Part shown: positions 54,937-64,000 of the stretch, piece by piece
Numbering within the stretch: the stretch's first letter is position 1
Layout: each line of letters opens with the position of its first letter
Assembly: GCF_000371965.1 (NCBI RefSeq)
Contig: NZ_AQUO01000001.1
Location: 1,310,001-1,374,000, forward strand
Origin: Paracoccus sp. N5
GTDB taxonomy: Bacteria; Pseudomonadota; Alphaproteobacteria; Rhodobacterales; Rhodobacteraceae
Reading direction: 5' to 3'
DNA: 64,000 nt
The notes under the pieces: generated by a model
Seen by the model: only the letters and a program-made list of their open reading frames with translations
Databases searched by the model: none
What the model was told of the DNA's origin: nothing
Made by a program: the position numbers and the translations under genes

Positions 54937-56208
54937 TCAGGCGTTCATCGAATCGAAGAATTCGCTGTTGGTCTTGGTCTGCTTCAGCTTCGAGATCAGG
55001 AACTCGATCGCATCCGTGGTGCCCATCGGGTTCAGGATGCGGCGCAGCAGGTAGGTCTTCTGCAAGTCCTTGGAATCGACCAGAAGTTCCTCTTTCCGGG
55101 TGCCGGATTTCAGGATGTCCATGGCCGGGAACACGCGCTTGTCGGCGACCTTGCGGTCCAGCACGATCTCGCTGTTGCCGGTGCCCTTGAATTCCTCGAA
55201 GATCACCTCGTCCATGCGCGAGCCGGTGTCGATCAGCGCCGTGGCAATGATGGTCAGCGAGCCGCCTTCCTCGATATTCCGCGCCGCGCCGAAGAACCGC
55301 TTCGGACGCTGCAAGGCGTTGGCATCGACACCACCAGTTAGCACCTTGCCCGAGCTCGGCACCACGGTATTGAAGGCCCTACCAAGCCTGGTGATCGAAT
55401 CAAGCAGGATCACCACATCTCGCTTGTGCTCGACCAGGCGCTTGGCCTTTTCGATCACCATCTCGGACACGGCGACGTGCCGGCTGGCCGGTTCGTCGAA
55501 GGTCGAGGAAACCACCTCGCCCTTGACCGAGCGCTGCATGTCGGTCACTTCTTCCGGCCGCTCGTCGATCAGCAGCACGATCAGATAGCACTCCGGATGG
55601 TTGTTGGCGATCGAATGCGCGATGTTCTGCAGCAGCACGGTCTTGCCGGTCCGCGGCGGCGCCACGATCAGCGAGCGCTGGCCCTTGCCGATCGGCGCCA
55701 CCAGGTCGATGATCCGGGCCGAGCGATCCTTGATCGTCGGATCCTCGATTTCCATCTTCAGACGCTCGTTCGGATAAAGCGGCGTCAGGTTGTCGAAGGC
55801 GACCTTGTGGCGCGCCTTTTCCGGATCCTCGAAATTGATCCGCTCGACCTTGGTCAGGGCGAAGTAGCGCTCGTTCTCGCCCGGCGCGCGGATCACGCCC
55901 TCGACAGTGTCGCCGGTGCGCAGCGCGTGCTGGCGGATCATGTCGGGGCTGACATAGATGTCGTCGGGACCAGGCAGATAGTTCGCCTCGGTCGAGCGCA
56001 GGAAGCCGAAACCGTCCTGCACCACTTCCAGGACGCCGTCGCCGCCGATGTCGTAACCTTCTTCGGCATGCTCCTTGAGGATCGAGAACATCATCTCGCC
56101 CTTGCGCATGGTCGAGGCGTTCTCGATCTCCCATTCCTCGGCCATCGACAGCAGGTCGGCCGGGCTCTTGGCCTTGAGATCGGACAGGTTAAGACGTTCT
56201 TCGGTCAT
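54937..56208 (-). CDS. rho: Transcription termination factor Rho
   Basis: 423 residues. RNA-binding cold-shock-like domain (GDGVLEVVQDGFGFLRS; YVSPDMIRQHALRTGDTVEG), Walker A APPRTGKTVLLQ, Walker B VVILLDSITRLGRA, and R-loop GTGNSEIVLDRKVADKR. Hexameric helicase ending transcription. Lies upstream of mnmE on the minus strand. Confidence 0.98.
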   Translation of the reverse strand: MTEERLNLSDLKAKSPADLLSMAEEWEIENASTMRKGEMMFSILKEHAEEGYDIGGDGVLEVVQDGFGFLRSTEANYLPGPDDIYVSPDMIRQHALRTGDTVEGVIRAPGENERYFALTKVERINFEDPEKARHKVAFDNLTPLYPNERLKMEIEDPTIKDRSARIIDLVAPIGKGQRSLIVAPPRTGKTVLLQNIAHSIANNHPECYLIVLLIDERPEEVTDMQRSVKGEVVSSTFDEPASRHVAVSEMVIEKAKRLVEHKRDVVILLDSITRLGRAFNTVVPSSGKVLTGGVDANALQRPKRFFGAARNIEEGGSLTIIATALIDTGSRMDEVIFEEFKGTGNSEIVLDRKVADKRVFPAMDILKSGTRKEELLVDSKDLQKTYLLRRILNPMGTTDAIEFLISKLKQTKTNSEFFDSMNA

Positions 56209-56329
56209 GTCTCGCCTATGCGCGCAAGCGCCGGCATCGAGCCGGCCGCGCGAAAAACTGTGTCTGGAAAGATTCCGCCGGACGGCGGACAGCGCTCACA
56301 TAGGCAGAATGCGGCCGCGAGTCAATTCT

Positions 56330-56776
56330 TCAGAACTTCACGATCACCGAGAGCACGATCAGCGCCATCAGCAGCGTCGGCACCTCGTTCATCATCCGGT
56401 AGCGGCGCCCGCTCAGCCCGCGCCCGGACAGCAGCGCCTTGCGCTGCCCGGCCAGCCACATGTGAAACCAGGTCATGCCCAGCACGCCCGCCGCCTTGGT
56501 CCAGGGCCAGACCATGCTCCAATCCACGATGCCGGGCGTCATGACCAGCGCCAGCCCGGCCAGCCAACTGACCACCATGGCCGGGTTCATGATCATCCGC
56601 AGCAGCTTCTGCTCCATGATCGTGAAGGATTGCGCTGGCTCTGCGCCGTTCTGGCCGCGTTCCGCATGATAGACGAAGAGCCTGGGCAGGTAGAACAGCC
56701 CGGCCATCCAGGAAATCACCGCCATGACATGCAGCGCCTTCACCCAAGGGTAAGCGAGGGACAGGAAATCGGTCAT
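56330..56776 (-). CDS. hemJ: Protoporphyrinogen IX oxidase HemJ
   Basis: 148 residues, four hydrophobic helices. PWVKALHVMAVISWMAGLFYLPRLFVYH carries the two conserved histidines; later WFHMWLAGQRK and RMMNEVPTLLMALIVLSV. Penultimate heme synthesis step. Its position beside oriC is common in alphaproteobacteria. Confidence 0.94.
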   Translation of the reverse strand: MTDFLSLAYPWVKALHVMAVISWMAGLFYLPRLFVYHAERGQNGAEPAQSFTIMEQKLLRMIMNPAMVVSWLAGLALVMTPGIVDWSMVWPWTKAAGVLGMTWFHMWLAGQRKALLSGRGLSGRRYRMMNEVPTLLMALIVLSVIVKF

Positions 56777-56820
56777 CGGGCACCTCCGGGGCCATCTCCT
56801 CTAACAAAAAAGAAAGAAGA

Positions 56821-57160
56821 TAAAGAAAGATGATGTTGTTGTTGGGCCTGTGGATGACGGGATTGCGCTGTTCCACGGCAGATCTCCCCAGCCGCAGCCG
56901 CTTGGGGAGAAAAATCCCGTTAACCTTTCGTTAAGGAATTATATAATTAAAATCAAAGCATTGCGGCAAAGACCTCTGTGGATAAGTTTGTGAAAGATTT
57001 TCTTGTCCACAGGCTGTTGACGGCGATCCGGCGGTTTTCGACATGGGGACAAACCCGTTTCGTTCACGCGGGCCGCGGCGGGGTCATGCACAGGCCGGCG
57101 CGGCAGGCCGGATCTCCACAATCCATGCCGGGTGAGTCGGGGCAGCTTATCCACAGGGTT
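56821..57160. other. Probable chromosomal replication origin (oriC)
   Basis: This 408-base gene-free gap holds an AT-rich unwinding candidate (56931-56960) and several DnaA boxes: TGTGGATAA (56977-56985) and TTATCCACA (57147-57155) are perfect, TTGTCCACA (57003-57011), TCATGCACA (57084-57092) and TGTGGATGA (56849-56857) are one base off. A CtrA-type site TTAA-N7-TTAA lies at 56920-56934 and an IHF consensus AATCAA-N4-TTG at 56951-56963. Flanking rho/hemJ and nearby parAB/parS match alphaproteobacterial origin neighbourhoods. No coding frame in the gap looks real. Confidence 0.85.
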
Positions 57161-57184
57161 ATGCCGGACGGCCCGCGCGGGCCT

Positions 57185-58207
57185 TTACTTCAGCAGGCCG
57201 GTCTCGCGGTAATAGCGCGTGGCGCCGGGATGCAGCGGGATGCCGATGCCCTGCAACGCGCGGTCGGGCGCGATGTCGCGCCCCCGGGCATGGCCGGTGT
57301 CCAGCAGCCGGCGGCTGCGCGCGCTCCACAGCGCCCGGGTGATGTCGTGGATCAGCGCCTCGGGCTGGTCGGCCGAGGTGATCCATTGCGCGCCGACGCT
57401 GATCGTCGCGACTTCGGCCTCCTGTCCGTCATAGGTGCCGGCGGGGATCGTGGCGCGGGCCAGGAAACCGTGCTCCTCCATCAGTTTCTGGGCCAGCGCG
57501 CCGTCGATGGGCAGGATGCGGACCGGTTGCTGGCTGGCGAGCTCCGCGATGGCGCCGGCCGGATAGCCGCCGACGAAGAACAGCGCGTCAAGCTGGCCCT
57601 GCTGCATCGCCGCGCCGGCCTTGTCCAGCGTCAGGTAGAGGGGCGAAATGTCCCGTTCGGACAGCCCGGCCCCGGCCAGGATGGCCCGCGCGTCGACCAG
57701 CGTGCCCGAGCCGGGCTCGTCCAGCGACACCCGCTTGCCGCGCAGGTCGGCGACCGATTCGATCTGTGCGCCGTCGCGCACGACCAGATGGATGGCCTCG
57801 GGATAAAGATTGGCGATGGCGCGCAGCTCGTCGGCCTTGGGCCTGTCCTGCCAGATCCCGCCGCCGGAATAGGCCCAGGCGGCAACATCGCCCTGGACGA
57901 AGCCCGATTCCAGCGCACCGTCCTGCACCGCCTCGGCATTCGCCACCGATCCGGTCGAGGCCAGGGCCGAGGCGACCAGCCCCGGCACGCCGCATTCGCC
58001 CGGCTCGGCGCAGGCCCTTGCCCCCGGCGGCGCCGAAATCGCCTGGGCCAGCAATCCGCCGATGGGATAATAGGTGCCGGCCGTGCTGCCGGTGCCGATG
58101 CGAAAGAACGACGGCCCCGGATTGTCGGCCGCCTGCTGCGCCAGCGCGGTGCCGGCCAGAAGCAGCGCCAGCGCGGCGACGATTCCCAACCCTGTCCTGC
58201 GCCGCAT
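57185..58207 (-). CDS. TAXI-family TRAP transporter substrate-binding protein
   Basis: 340 residues; signal peptide ends TALAQ. TAXI hallmark IGTGSTAGTYYPIGGLLAQAIS, then STGSVANAEAV and GKRVSLDEPGSGT. It would capture a carboxylate or amino acid in the periplasm. No TRAP membrane subunits are next to it, so it is an orphan, or its partner lies elsewhere. The upstream 213 bases to gbcA show no clear site. Confidence 0.9.
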   Translation of the reverse strand: MRRRTGLGIVAALALLLAGTALAQQAADNPGPSFFRIGTGSTAGTYYPIGGLLAQAISAPPGARACAEPGECGVPGLVASALASTGSVANAEAVQDGALESGFVQGDVAAWAYSGGGIWQDRPKADELRAIANLYPEAIHLVVRDGAQIESVADLRGKRVSLDEPGSGTLVDARAILAGAGLSERDISPLYLTLDKAGAAMQQGQLDALFFVGGYPAGAIAELASQQPVRILPIDGALAQKLMEEHGFLARATIPAGTYDGQEAEVATISVGAQWITSADQPEALIHDITRALWSARSRRLLDTGHARGRDIAPDRALQGIGIPLHPGATRYYRETGLLK

Positions 58208-58420
58208 GGCCCGTCCTTTTCGCCCGGATCCCCGCGCCAAGCTTGCGCCGCGCCGCCGGGGCTGGCAACCCGGCCCGCCGGGGCTTTCGGGGGCCGCGCA
58301 CGAAATCGCGCGCGGCGTGATCCGTTTCCGTCATCCATGCGTCGCATTTGATGAGCGCTGGCGGCGAAAACGGGTGCATTCCTCGGAACAGCACGTCCCC
58401 ATAGCCAGCGGAATCAAGCC

Positions 58421-59659
58421 ATGCTGAACACAGTCGAGATCCTGAACCAACTCGCCAACCGCCAGAAGAACTTCGCGCTGACCCGCGATCTTTACTGCGA
58501 CGAGGGCGTTTTCCAGACCGACCTCGCGCAGATCTGGTACAAGGAATGGCTGTTCGCCGTTCCGGCCTGCGAGATTCCCAAGACCGGCAACTATGCCACC
58601 ATGCAGGTCGGCGCCTATCCGGTGCTGATCGTGCGCGGCGGCGACGGCAAGGTGCGGGCCTTCCACAACGTCTGCCGCCACCGCGGCCAGCGCCTGTGCT
58701 CCAAGCCGAACGGCTCGACCCCGAAACTGGTCTGCCCCTATCACCAGTGGACCTACGAGCTGGACGGCAAGCTGCTCTATGCCCGCGACATGGGCGACGA
58801 TTTCGACGCCTCGAAATTCGGGCTGAAGCCGGTGCATTGCGTGGACCTGAACGGCATGGTCTTCATCTGCCTGGCCGAGGTGCCGCCCGCGATCGCCGAT
58901 GTGGCCAAGCAGCTGATGAGCTATCTGGCGCCCAGTGCGCTGGCCGATGCCAAGGTGGCCCATTCCTCGACCATCATCGAGAACGGCAACTGGAAGCTGG
59001 TGATCGAGAACAACCGCGAATGCTATCACTGCGGCGGCAGCCACCCCTCGCTCTGCCGGACCTATTCCGACAACCCGCGCATGACCGCGATGGAGGGCCC
59101 CGACAGCGCCAGCCCCGACATCCTGGCGCATTGGAAGCGCTGCGAAGAGGCCGGCCTGCCCTCGCGCTTCGTCAACCACCCCAAGATGCAATGGCGCCTG
59201 GCCCGCATCCCGCTGCTGAACAACGCCGAAAGCTACACCATGAGCACCAAGGCCGCGGTCAAGAAGCGCATGGGCAGCATGCCCTTCAACGACGCCGGCA
59301 GCCTGCTGTTCTTCCATTATCCGAACACTTGGAACCACTTCCTGGCCGACCATGCCATCGTCTTCCGCGTGCTGCCGATCAGCCCGACCGAAACCCAGGT
59401 CACCACGAACTGGCTGGTGCACAAGGACGCGGTCGAAGGCGTGGACTACAATATCGAGGATCTGACCACCGTCTGGATCAACACCAATGACGAGGACCGC
59501 CAGGTCGTCGAGGAAAACCAGAAGGGCATCCTGTCGCCGGCCTATGAGCCCGGCCCCTATTCCTCGATCCAGGAAGAGGGCGTGGTGCAGTTCATCGACT
59601 GGTATGCCGACACCATGATCGGCCGCCTGTCCCCCACCCCGGCGATGGCAGCGGAATAA
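58421..59659 (+). CDS. gbcA: Rieske non-heme iron oxygenase, GbcA-like alpha subunit
   Basis: 412 residues. Rieske ligands C85-x-H87 and C105-x2-H108; mononuclear iron ligands H203 and H208 in ECYHCGGSH. Strong resemblance to glycine betaine monooxygenase, which demethylates betaine to dimethylglycine, releasing formaldehyde. Stop and start overlap by one base with the reductase. A carnitine or stachydrine oxygenase is the alternative. Confidence 0.85.
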   Translation: MLNTVEILNQLANRQKNFALTRDLYCDEGVFQTDLAQIWYKEWLFAVPACEIPKTGNYATMQVGAYPVLIVRGGDGKVRAFHNVCRHRGQRLCSKPNGSTPKLVCPYHQWTYELDGKLLYARDMGDDFDASKFGLKPVHCVDLNGMVFICLAEVPPAIADVAKQLMSYLAPSALADAKVAHSSTIIENGNWKLVIENNRECYHCGGSHPSLCRTYSDNPRMTAMEGPDSASPDILAHWKRCEEAGLPSRFVNHPKMQWRLARIPLLNNAESYTMSTKAAVKKRMGSMPFNDAGSLLFFHYPNTWNHFLADHAIVFRVLPISPTETQVTTNWLVHKDAVEGVDYNIEDLTTVWINTNDEDRQVVEENQKGILSPAYEPGPYSSIQEEGVVQFIDWYADTMIGRLSPTPAMAAE

Positions 59660-60735
59660 TGGCGGTCCTGGTCAAGGCATTCGGCGACCGGCCCTGGAAG
59701 GACGACGAGCCGCTGGAATGCGTGATGGTGGTGCCCGAGACATCGGACACCGCCACATTCACCTTTCGCGCGCCCTCGGGGGCCTATTTCGACTATCAGC
59801 CGGGGCAGTTCGTCACGCTGGACCTGCCGGTGCCCGGCGGCAACGTGCAGCGCACCTACACGATCAGCTCATCGCCCTCGCGGCCGCTGTCGATCTCGGT
59901 CACGGTCAAGGCGCAGGCGGGCAGCATCGGCACGCGCTGGATGCTGGACCACCTGCGGCCGGGGATGCGGCTGAAAGCCTTCGGCCCGGCCGGCATCTTT
60001 ACCTTCGTGCGGCACGAGGCGCCGAAATACCTGATGATCTCGGCCGGGTCCGGCATCACGCCGATGATGTCCATGACCACCTGGGCCTGGGATTCGGGCG
60101 AGATGCCGGACATCGTCTTCGTCCACGCCGCCCGCACCCCCAGCGAGATCATCTTCCGCCAGCGCCTGGAAGGCATGGCCGACCGCGTGCCCGGCCTGCA
60201 GCTGCGCTTCACGGTCGAGGAGGGCGACCCGTTCCGCACCTGGCACGGCTATCGCGGCCGGCTGAACCAGATCATGCTGGGCCTGATGGCGCCCGACTAT
60301 CTGGAGCGCGAGGTGTTCTGCTGCGGCCCCGAGCCCTTCATGCAGGCGGTGCGCGACATGCTGATCGCGCTTGGCTTCGACATGGACCGCTATCACCAGG
60401 AAAGTTTCGGCGCCCCGGTCCGCAACGAATCCGAGGCTCCGGTGCTGGACGACGTGGTGCTGGACGATGCCGCCGGCGCGCAGATCACCTTTGCCGCCTC
60501 GGGCATCACCGCGAAATGCGCCGAGACCGACACCGTGCTGGCGGTGGCCAAGGCGAACGGGCTGAACATCCCCTCGGGCTGCACCTTCGGCCTGTGCGGC
60601 ACCTGCAAGATCAGGAAGACCTCGGGCGAGGTGCATATGGTCCACAACGGCGGCATCACCGACGACGACATCGAGGCAGGCTATATCCTGGCCTGCTGCT
60701 CGCATCCGATGGGCGCCATCGCCGTCGAAGTCTGA
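59659..60735 (+). CDS. gbcB: Oxygenase reductase subunit, GbcB-like
   Basis: 358 residues. FAD domain (PGQFVTLDLPVPGGNVQRTYTISSS), NAD domain (ISAGSGITPMMSM; CCGPEPFM), and a C-terminal plant-type 2Fe-2S domain (CTFGLCGTCK plus a later Cys in ILACCSHP). Feeds electrons to the Rieske oxygenase encoded just upstream; a hairpin terminator follows. Confidence 0.88.
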   Translation: MAVLVKAFGDRPWKDDEPLECVMVVPETSDTATFTFRAPSGAYFDYQPGQFVTLDLPVPGGNVQRTYTISSSPSRPLSISVTVKAQAGSIGTRWMLDHLRPGMRLKAFGPAGIFTFVRHEAPKYLMISAGSGITPMMSMTTWAWDSGEMPDIVFVHAARTPSEIIFRQRLEGMADRVPGLQLRFTVEEGDPFRTWHGYRGRLNQIMLGLMAPDYLEREVFCCGPEPFMQAVRDMLIALGFDMDRYHQESFGAPVRNESEAPVLDDVVLDDAAGAQITFAASGITAKCAETDTVLAVAKANGLNIPSGCTFGLCGTCKIRKTSGEVHMVHNGGITDDDIEAGYILACCSHPMGAIAVEV

Positions 60736-60780
60736 GCTTGACGTTGTGTTCATTAAAGCATAACGAATGACGATCGGTTG

Positions 60781-60810
60781 AAGGCGCGCCCCCGGTGGGG
60801 CGTGCCTTTC
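60781..60810 (+). terminator. Terminator after gbcAB
   Basis: AAGGCGCGCCCC-CGGT-GGGGCGTGCCTT, 12-bp stem with one G-U pair, 45 bases past gbcB. A TTGACA (60822-60827) downstream may be the -35 of the formate dehydrogenase promoter; no clear -10 was identified. Confidence 0.7.
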
Positions 60811-60890
60811 GGTGCTTGCGCTTGACAGCACTACCATACCGCGCAATCCTGATCCCGTACCTATCTCTACGACAGGCAAAGGAGGGCGCG

Positions 60891-63800
60891 ATGAACATCG
60901 ACCTCTCGCGGCGTGGCTTTCTGAAGCTGGCCGGCGCGGGTGTCGCGGCAACCTCGCTGGGAGCCATGGGCTTTGGCGAGGCAGAGGCGGCGGAGCAGGC
61001 GCATGTGCGTGCCTTCAAGCTGGCCTCGATGACCGAGACGCGCAACACCTGCACCTATTGCTCGGTCGCCTGCGGCATCCTGATCTATTCCAAGGGCGAC
61101 GTGGCGGCCGGCGAACAGGCCGTCATCACCCATATCGAGGGCGACGCCGACCACCCGACCAACCGCGGCACGCTTTGCCCGAAAGGCGCGGCGCTGAAGG
61201 ACATCGTCCATTCCGAGACCCGCCTGACCGCGCCCCGCATCCGCCGCCCCGGCGCCGCCGCTTTCGAGGAGATCAGCTGGGACGAGGCGCTGGACAAGAT
61301 CGCCCGCGCGCTGAAGGACGACCGCGACGCCAACATGGTGCTGACGAACGACCTCGGCGTGCCGGTCAACCGCTGGACCACCACGGGCTTCCTGGCCGCC
61401 TCGGCCACCACCAATGAAACCGCATGGCTGACCTACAAGACGGTGCGCGCCATGGGGATCGTCGGATTCGACAACCAGGCGCGCGTCTGACACGGCCCCA
61501 CGGTGTCCAGTTTGGGCCCGACATTTGGCCGCGGAGCGATGACCAACCCCTGGACCGACATCAAGAACACCGACCTGGTGATCGTGATGGGCGGGAATGC
61601 TGCCGAAGCCCATCCCTGCGGCTTCAAATGGGTGACCGAAGCCAAGGCGCGGCGCGGCGCCAAGCTGATCGTCGTGGACCCGCGGTTCACGCGCACGGCC
61701 TCGGTGTCCGATTATTACGCGCCGATCCGACCCGGCTCGGACATCACCTTCCTGATGGCGCTGATCAACTGGATGATCCAGAACGACAGGGTCCAGTGGG
61801 ACTATGTCCGGAACTTCACCAACGCGCCCTTCATCGTGAAGGACGAGTTCGGCTGGAGCGACGGGCTGTTCTCGGGCTACGACCCCGAAAAGCGCGACTA
61901 TGACAAGTCGAGCTGGGATTACGTCATCGGCGAGGACGGCTTCGCCCAGGTCGACATGACGCTGGAGAACCCGCGCTGTGTCTGGAACCTGCTGAAAGAG
62001 CATGTCTCGCGCTATACGCCCGAGCTGGTCGAGCAGGTCTGCGGCACGCCCAAGGACCGTTTCCTGCATATCGCGCAGATGATCGGCGAATGCGCGGCGC
62101 CCGACAAGGCCATGACCTCGATGTATGCCCTGGGCTGGACCCAGCATTCCAAGGGCGCGCAGAACATCCGCGGCATGGCGATGCTGCAACTGGTGCTGGG
62201 CAATATCGGCGTGCGCGGCGGCGGCATGAACGCCTTGCGCGGGCATTCGAACATCCAGGGCCTGACCGATATCGGGCTGATGTCGAACCTGCTGCCCGGC
62301 TACATGAACATCCCGACCGAGGCGGAGCCGGACCTGGCGACCTATATGTCCAGCCGTTCCTTCAAGCCGCTGCGGCCGGGCCAGACCAGCTATTGGCAGA
62401 ACTATTCCAAGTTCTTCGTCAGCTTCATGAAGGCGATGTGGGGCGATGCCGCCACGGCCGGGAACGAATGGGCCTATCATTGGCTGCCCAAGCTGGACGT
62501 GCCGACCTATGACGTGCTGCGCATGTTCGAGCTGATGAAGGCGGGCAAGGTCAACAACTACTTCTGCCAGGGCTTCAACCCGCTTCTGGCCTTCCCCAAC
62601 CGCGGCAAGCTGACCGAGGCCTTCGGCAAGCTGAAGCTGCTGGTCGTCATGGACCCGCTGGAGACCGAGACCGCCCGCTTCTGGGAAAACCACGGCGAAC
62701 ACAACGACGTGGACACCGCCGCGATCCAGACCGAGGTGATCCAGCTGCCCACCACCTGCTTTGCCGAAGACGACGGTTCGCTGGTGAACTCGGGGCGCTG
62801 GCTGCAATGGCACTGGGCGGCGGGCACGCCGCCGGGCCAGTCGAAACGCGACACCTGGATCATGTCGCAGATCTTCCAGCGCGTCAGGAAACTTTACCAG
62901 GACGAGGGCGGCATCCTGCCAGAGCCGATCCTGAACCTGACCTGGGACTATGCCAACCCCGAGGAACCGACGGCCGAGGAACTGGCGAAAGAGATGAACG
63001 GCCGGGCGCTGGCCGATGTCCACGACATTCAGGACACCGCCAAGCTGCTGACGCCGGCGGGCAAGCTTCTGGCGAACTTCAGCCAGTATCGCGACGACGG
63101 CTCGACCATGGGCGCCTGCTGGATCTTCTCGGGCTCCTGGACCGAACAGGGCAACATGATGGCCCGGCGCGACAACGGCGACCCCGACGACGTCGGCCTG
63201 TTCCCGAACTGGACCTATGCCTGGCCGCTGAACCGGCGCATCCTCTACAACCGCGCCTCGGCCGACCTGCAGGGCAAGCCCTGGGATGCCAGCCGCAAGC
63301 TGATGGAATGGGACGGCGAGAAATGGGCCGGCTACGACGTGCCCGACATCGCCCCCACCTCGAAACCCGGCGAGGTCGGCCCCTTCATCATGAACCAGGA
63401 GGGCACCTCGCGGCTGTTCACCCGCGGCATGATGCGCGACGGGCCCTTCCCGACCCATATGGAGCCGTTCGAAAGCCCCATCGCCAACGTCTTCAACCCC
63501 GAGATGCGGGGCAATCCGGTGGCGCGGGTCTTTGTCGACGATGCCGAGCAATTCGCCACCAGCGACGAATTCCCCTTCGTCGCCACCTCCTACCGGCTGA
63601 CCGAGCATTTCCACTACTGGACCAAGAACAACCGCATCAACGCGGCACTCCAGCCCGAATTCTTCGTCGAGATCAGCGAGGAACTGGCGGCGCTGAAGGG
63701 CATCACCCGGGGCGGCTGGGTGCGGGTCTGGTCCAAGCGCGGTTCGGTCAAGGCCAAGGCGCTGGTGACGAAGCGGCTGAAGCCGCTGCAATGCGGCGAC

Positions 63801-63974
63801 AAGACCGTCTATGTCGTCGGCATCCCGCTGCATTGGGGCTTCGTCGGTGCGGCGCGCAAGGGCTGGGGGCCGAACAGCCTGACGCCCTTCGTCGGCGACG
63901 CCAATGTGGAAACGCCTGAATTCAAGGCCTTCCTCGTCAACATCGAACCGGCAACCGGGGAGGCGGTGTCATGA
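60891..63974 (+). CDS. fdnG: Formate dehydrogenase alpha subunit, selenoprotein (FdnG/FdoG type)
   Basis: 1027 residues if the in-frame TGA at 61488-61490 is read as selenocysteine (Sec200). The context NQARV-U-HGPTV matches the selenocysteine site of E. coli FdnG/FdoG, and the frame continues without shift to the stop at 63972. A Tat signal SRRGFLK, 4Fe-4S ligands C54, C57, C61 and C96, and His201 after Sec are present. It oxidises formate at a bis-MGD molybdenum (or tungsten) site, probably facing the periplasm. An AAAGGAGGG ribosome site precedes the ATG. It overlaps the next gene by four bases. Confidence 0.93.
61488..61520 (+). promoter_or_regulatory. Sec UGA codon and candidate SECIS hairpin
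   Basis: Directly after the UGA, GGCCC (61494-61498) can pair with GGGCC (61514-61518), giving a stem-loop at the distance used by bacterial SECIS elements for SelB. The upper stem was not resolved by eye. Confidence 0.6.
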
Positions 63975-64000
63975 CCACGGACCCCAAGCTTGACAGCCCG
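63971..64000 (+). CDS. Start of the next gene, probably formate dehydrogenase iron-sulfur subunit
   Basis: ATG at 63971 overlaps the fdnG stop by four bases; only MTTDPKLDSP is visible before the window ends. Assignment as FdnH/FdoH rests on operon position alone. Confidence 0.5.
   Translation, partial: MTTDPKLDSP

Noticed and set aside
49565..57160. Plasmid or chromid origin instead of the main chromosome, because of parAB
   Set aside because: Neighbours are housekeeping genes (rho, mnmE, mnmG, rsmG, hemJ) in the usual chromosomal order, and repABC genes are absent.
60736..60890. FNR-type operator (TTGAT-N4-ATCAA) before the formate dehydrogenase gene
   Set aside because: TTGAC occurs at 60739 and 60822, but no second half-site follows at the right distance.
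61488..61490. Reading fdnG as a pseudogene or two genes split by a stop
   Set aside because: Same frame on both sides and a conserved Sec context favour selenocysteine readthrough.
60867..63833. 988-codon open frame on the minus strand opposite fdnG
   Set aside because: No domain or low-complexity-free structure recognisable; it is the mirror of a strongly supported gene in GC-rich DNA.

Overview
The window looks like a chromosomal segment of a Paracoccus-type alphaproteobacterium (Rhodobacteraceae), close to P. denitrificans/P. pantotrophus. The base composition is very GC-rich. The order gfa-flhA-...-fghA-xoxF-cycB matches the glutathione-dependent formaldehyde and quinoprotein region known from Paracoccus. 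The rho-mnmE-mnmG-rsmG-parA-parB block next to an origin is the usual alphaproteobacterial arrangement. The genus assignment is inference, because no database search was possible. Many of the long open frames opposite real genes are GC-driven shadows and are left out.

Layout. 1-6.5 kb: clpB (cut by the window edge, with a consensus-like heat-shock promoter), pyrF, a GST, a Nudix hydrolase, an NfeD/stomatin pair, an N-formylglutamate amidohydrolase family gene, tRNA-Val(GAC) and rpmJ. 6.6-18.2 kb: a branched-chain-type ABC importer (livFGHM plus binding protein) bracketed by two adenylate-forming ligases, divergent from a PAS histidine kinase/response regulator pair; this looks like an uptake-and-activation system for an unidentified organic acid. 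18.2-21.5 kb: aroQ, a glycosyltransferase, a HAD phosphatase and ugd. 21.5-29.1 kb: a TPP riboswitch followed by ten overlapping thiamin genes (thiD-O-S-G-E-F, a thiY-like gene, tenA, and thiZ- and thiX-like genes), so synthesis and pyrimidine salvage form one transcription unit. 29-37 kb: mobA and the PQQ-dependent-catabolism accessory genes (ABC exporter, periplasmic proteins, beta-propellers, CXXXCW protein, XoxJ). 37.8-44.5 kb: cycB, lanthanide-type methanol dehydrogenase xoxF, fghA, a GNAT, a ClpP-like peptidase, flhA and gfa. 44.5-49.5 kb: DUF454, hemW, ridA, rdgB and rph, then hrcA-grpE. 49.5-57.2 kb: parB, parA, rsmG, mnmG, mnmE, rho, hemJ and a probable oriC, with two parS sites. 57.2-64 kb: a TAXI binding protein, a GbcAB-like Rieske oxygenase pair, and a selenocysteine-containing formate dehydrogenase alpha subunit.

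Much of the second half fits one C1 theme. XoxF/CycB oxidises methanol (or formaldehyde). Gfa, FlhA and FghA carry formaldehyde to formate. FdnG, which needs the MobA product and selenocysteine insertion, oxidises formate. The GbcAB-like oxygenase would release formaldehyde from a methylated amine and feed the same route.

The most unusual items are: an Rhodobacterales-type palindromic repeat carried in frame inside the thiZ-like ATPase gene (a near-identical core lies between livH and livM); the in-frame UGA of fdnG; a compact oriC with DnaA, CtrA-type and IHF-type sites; and parS sites embedded in the rsmG 5' end and over the mnmG start codon.
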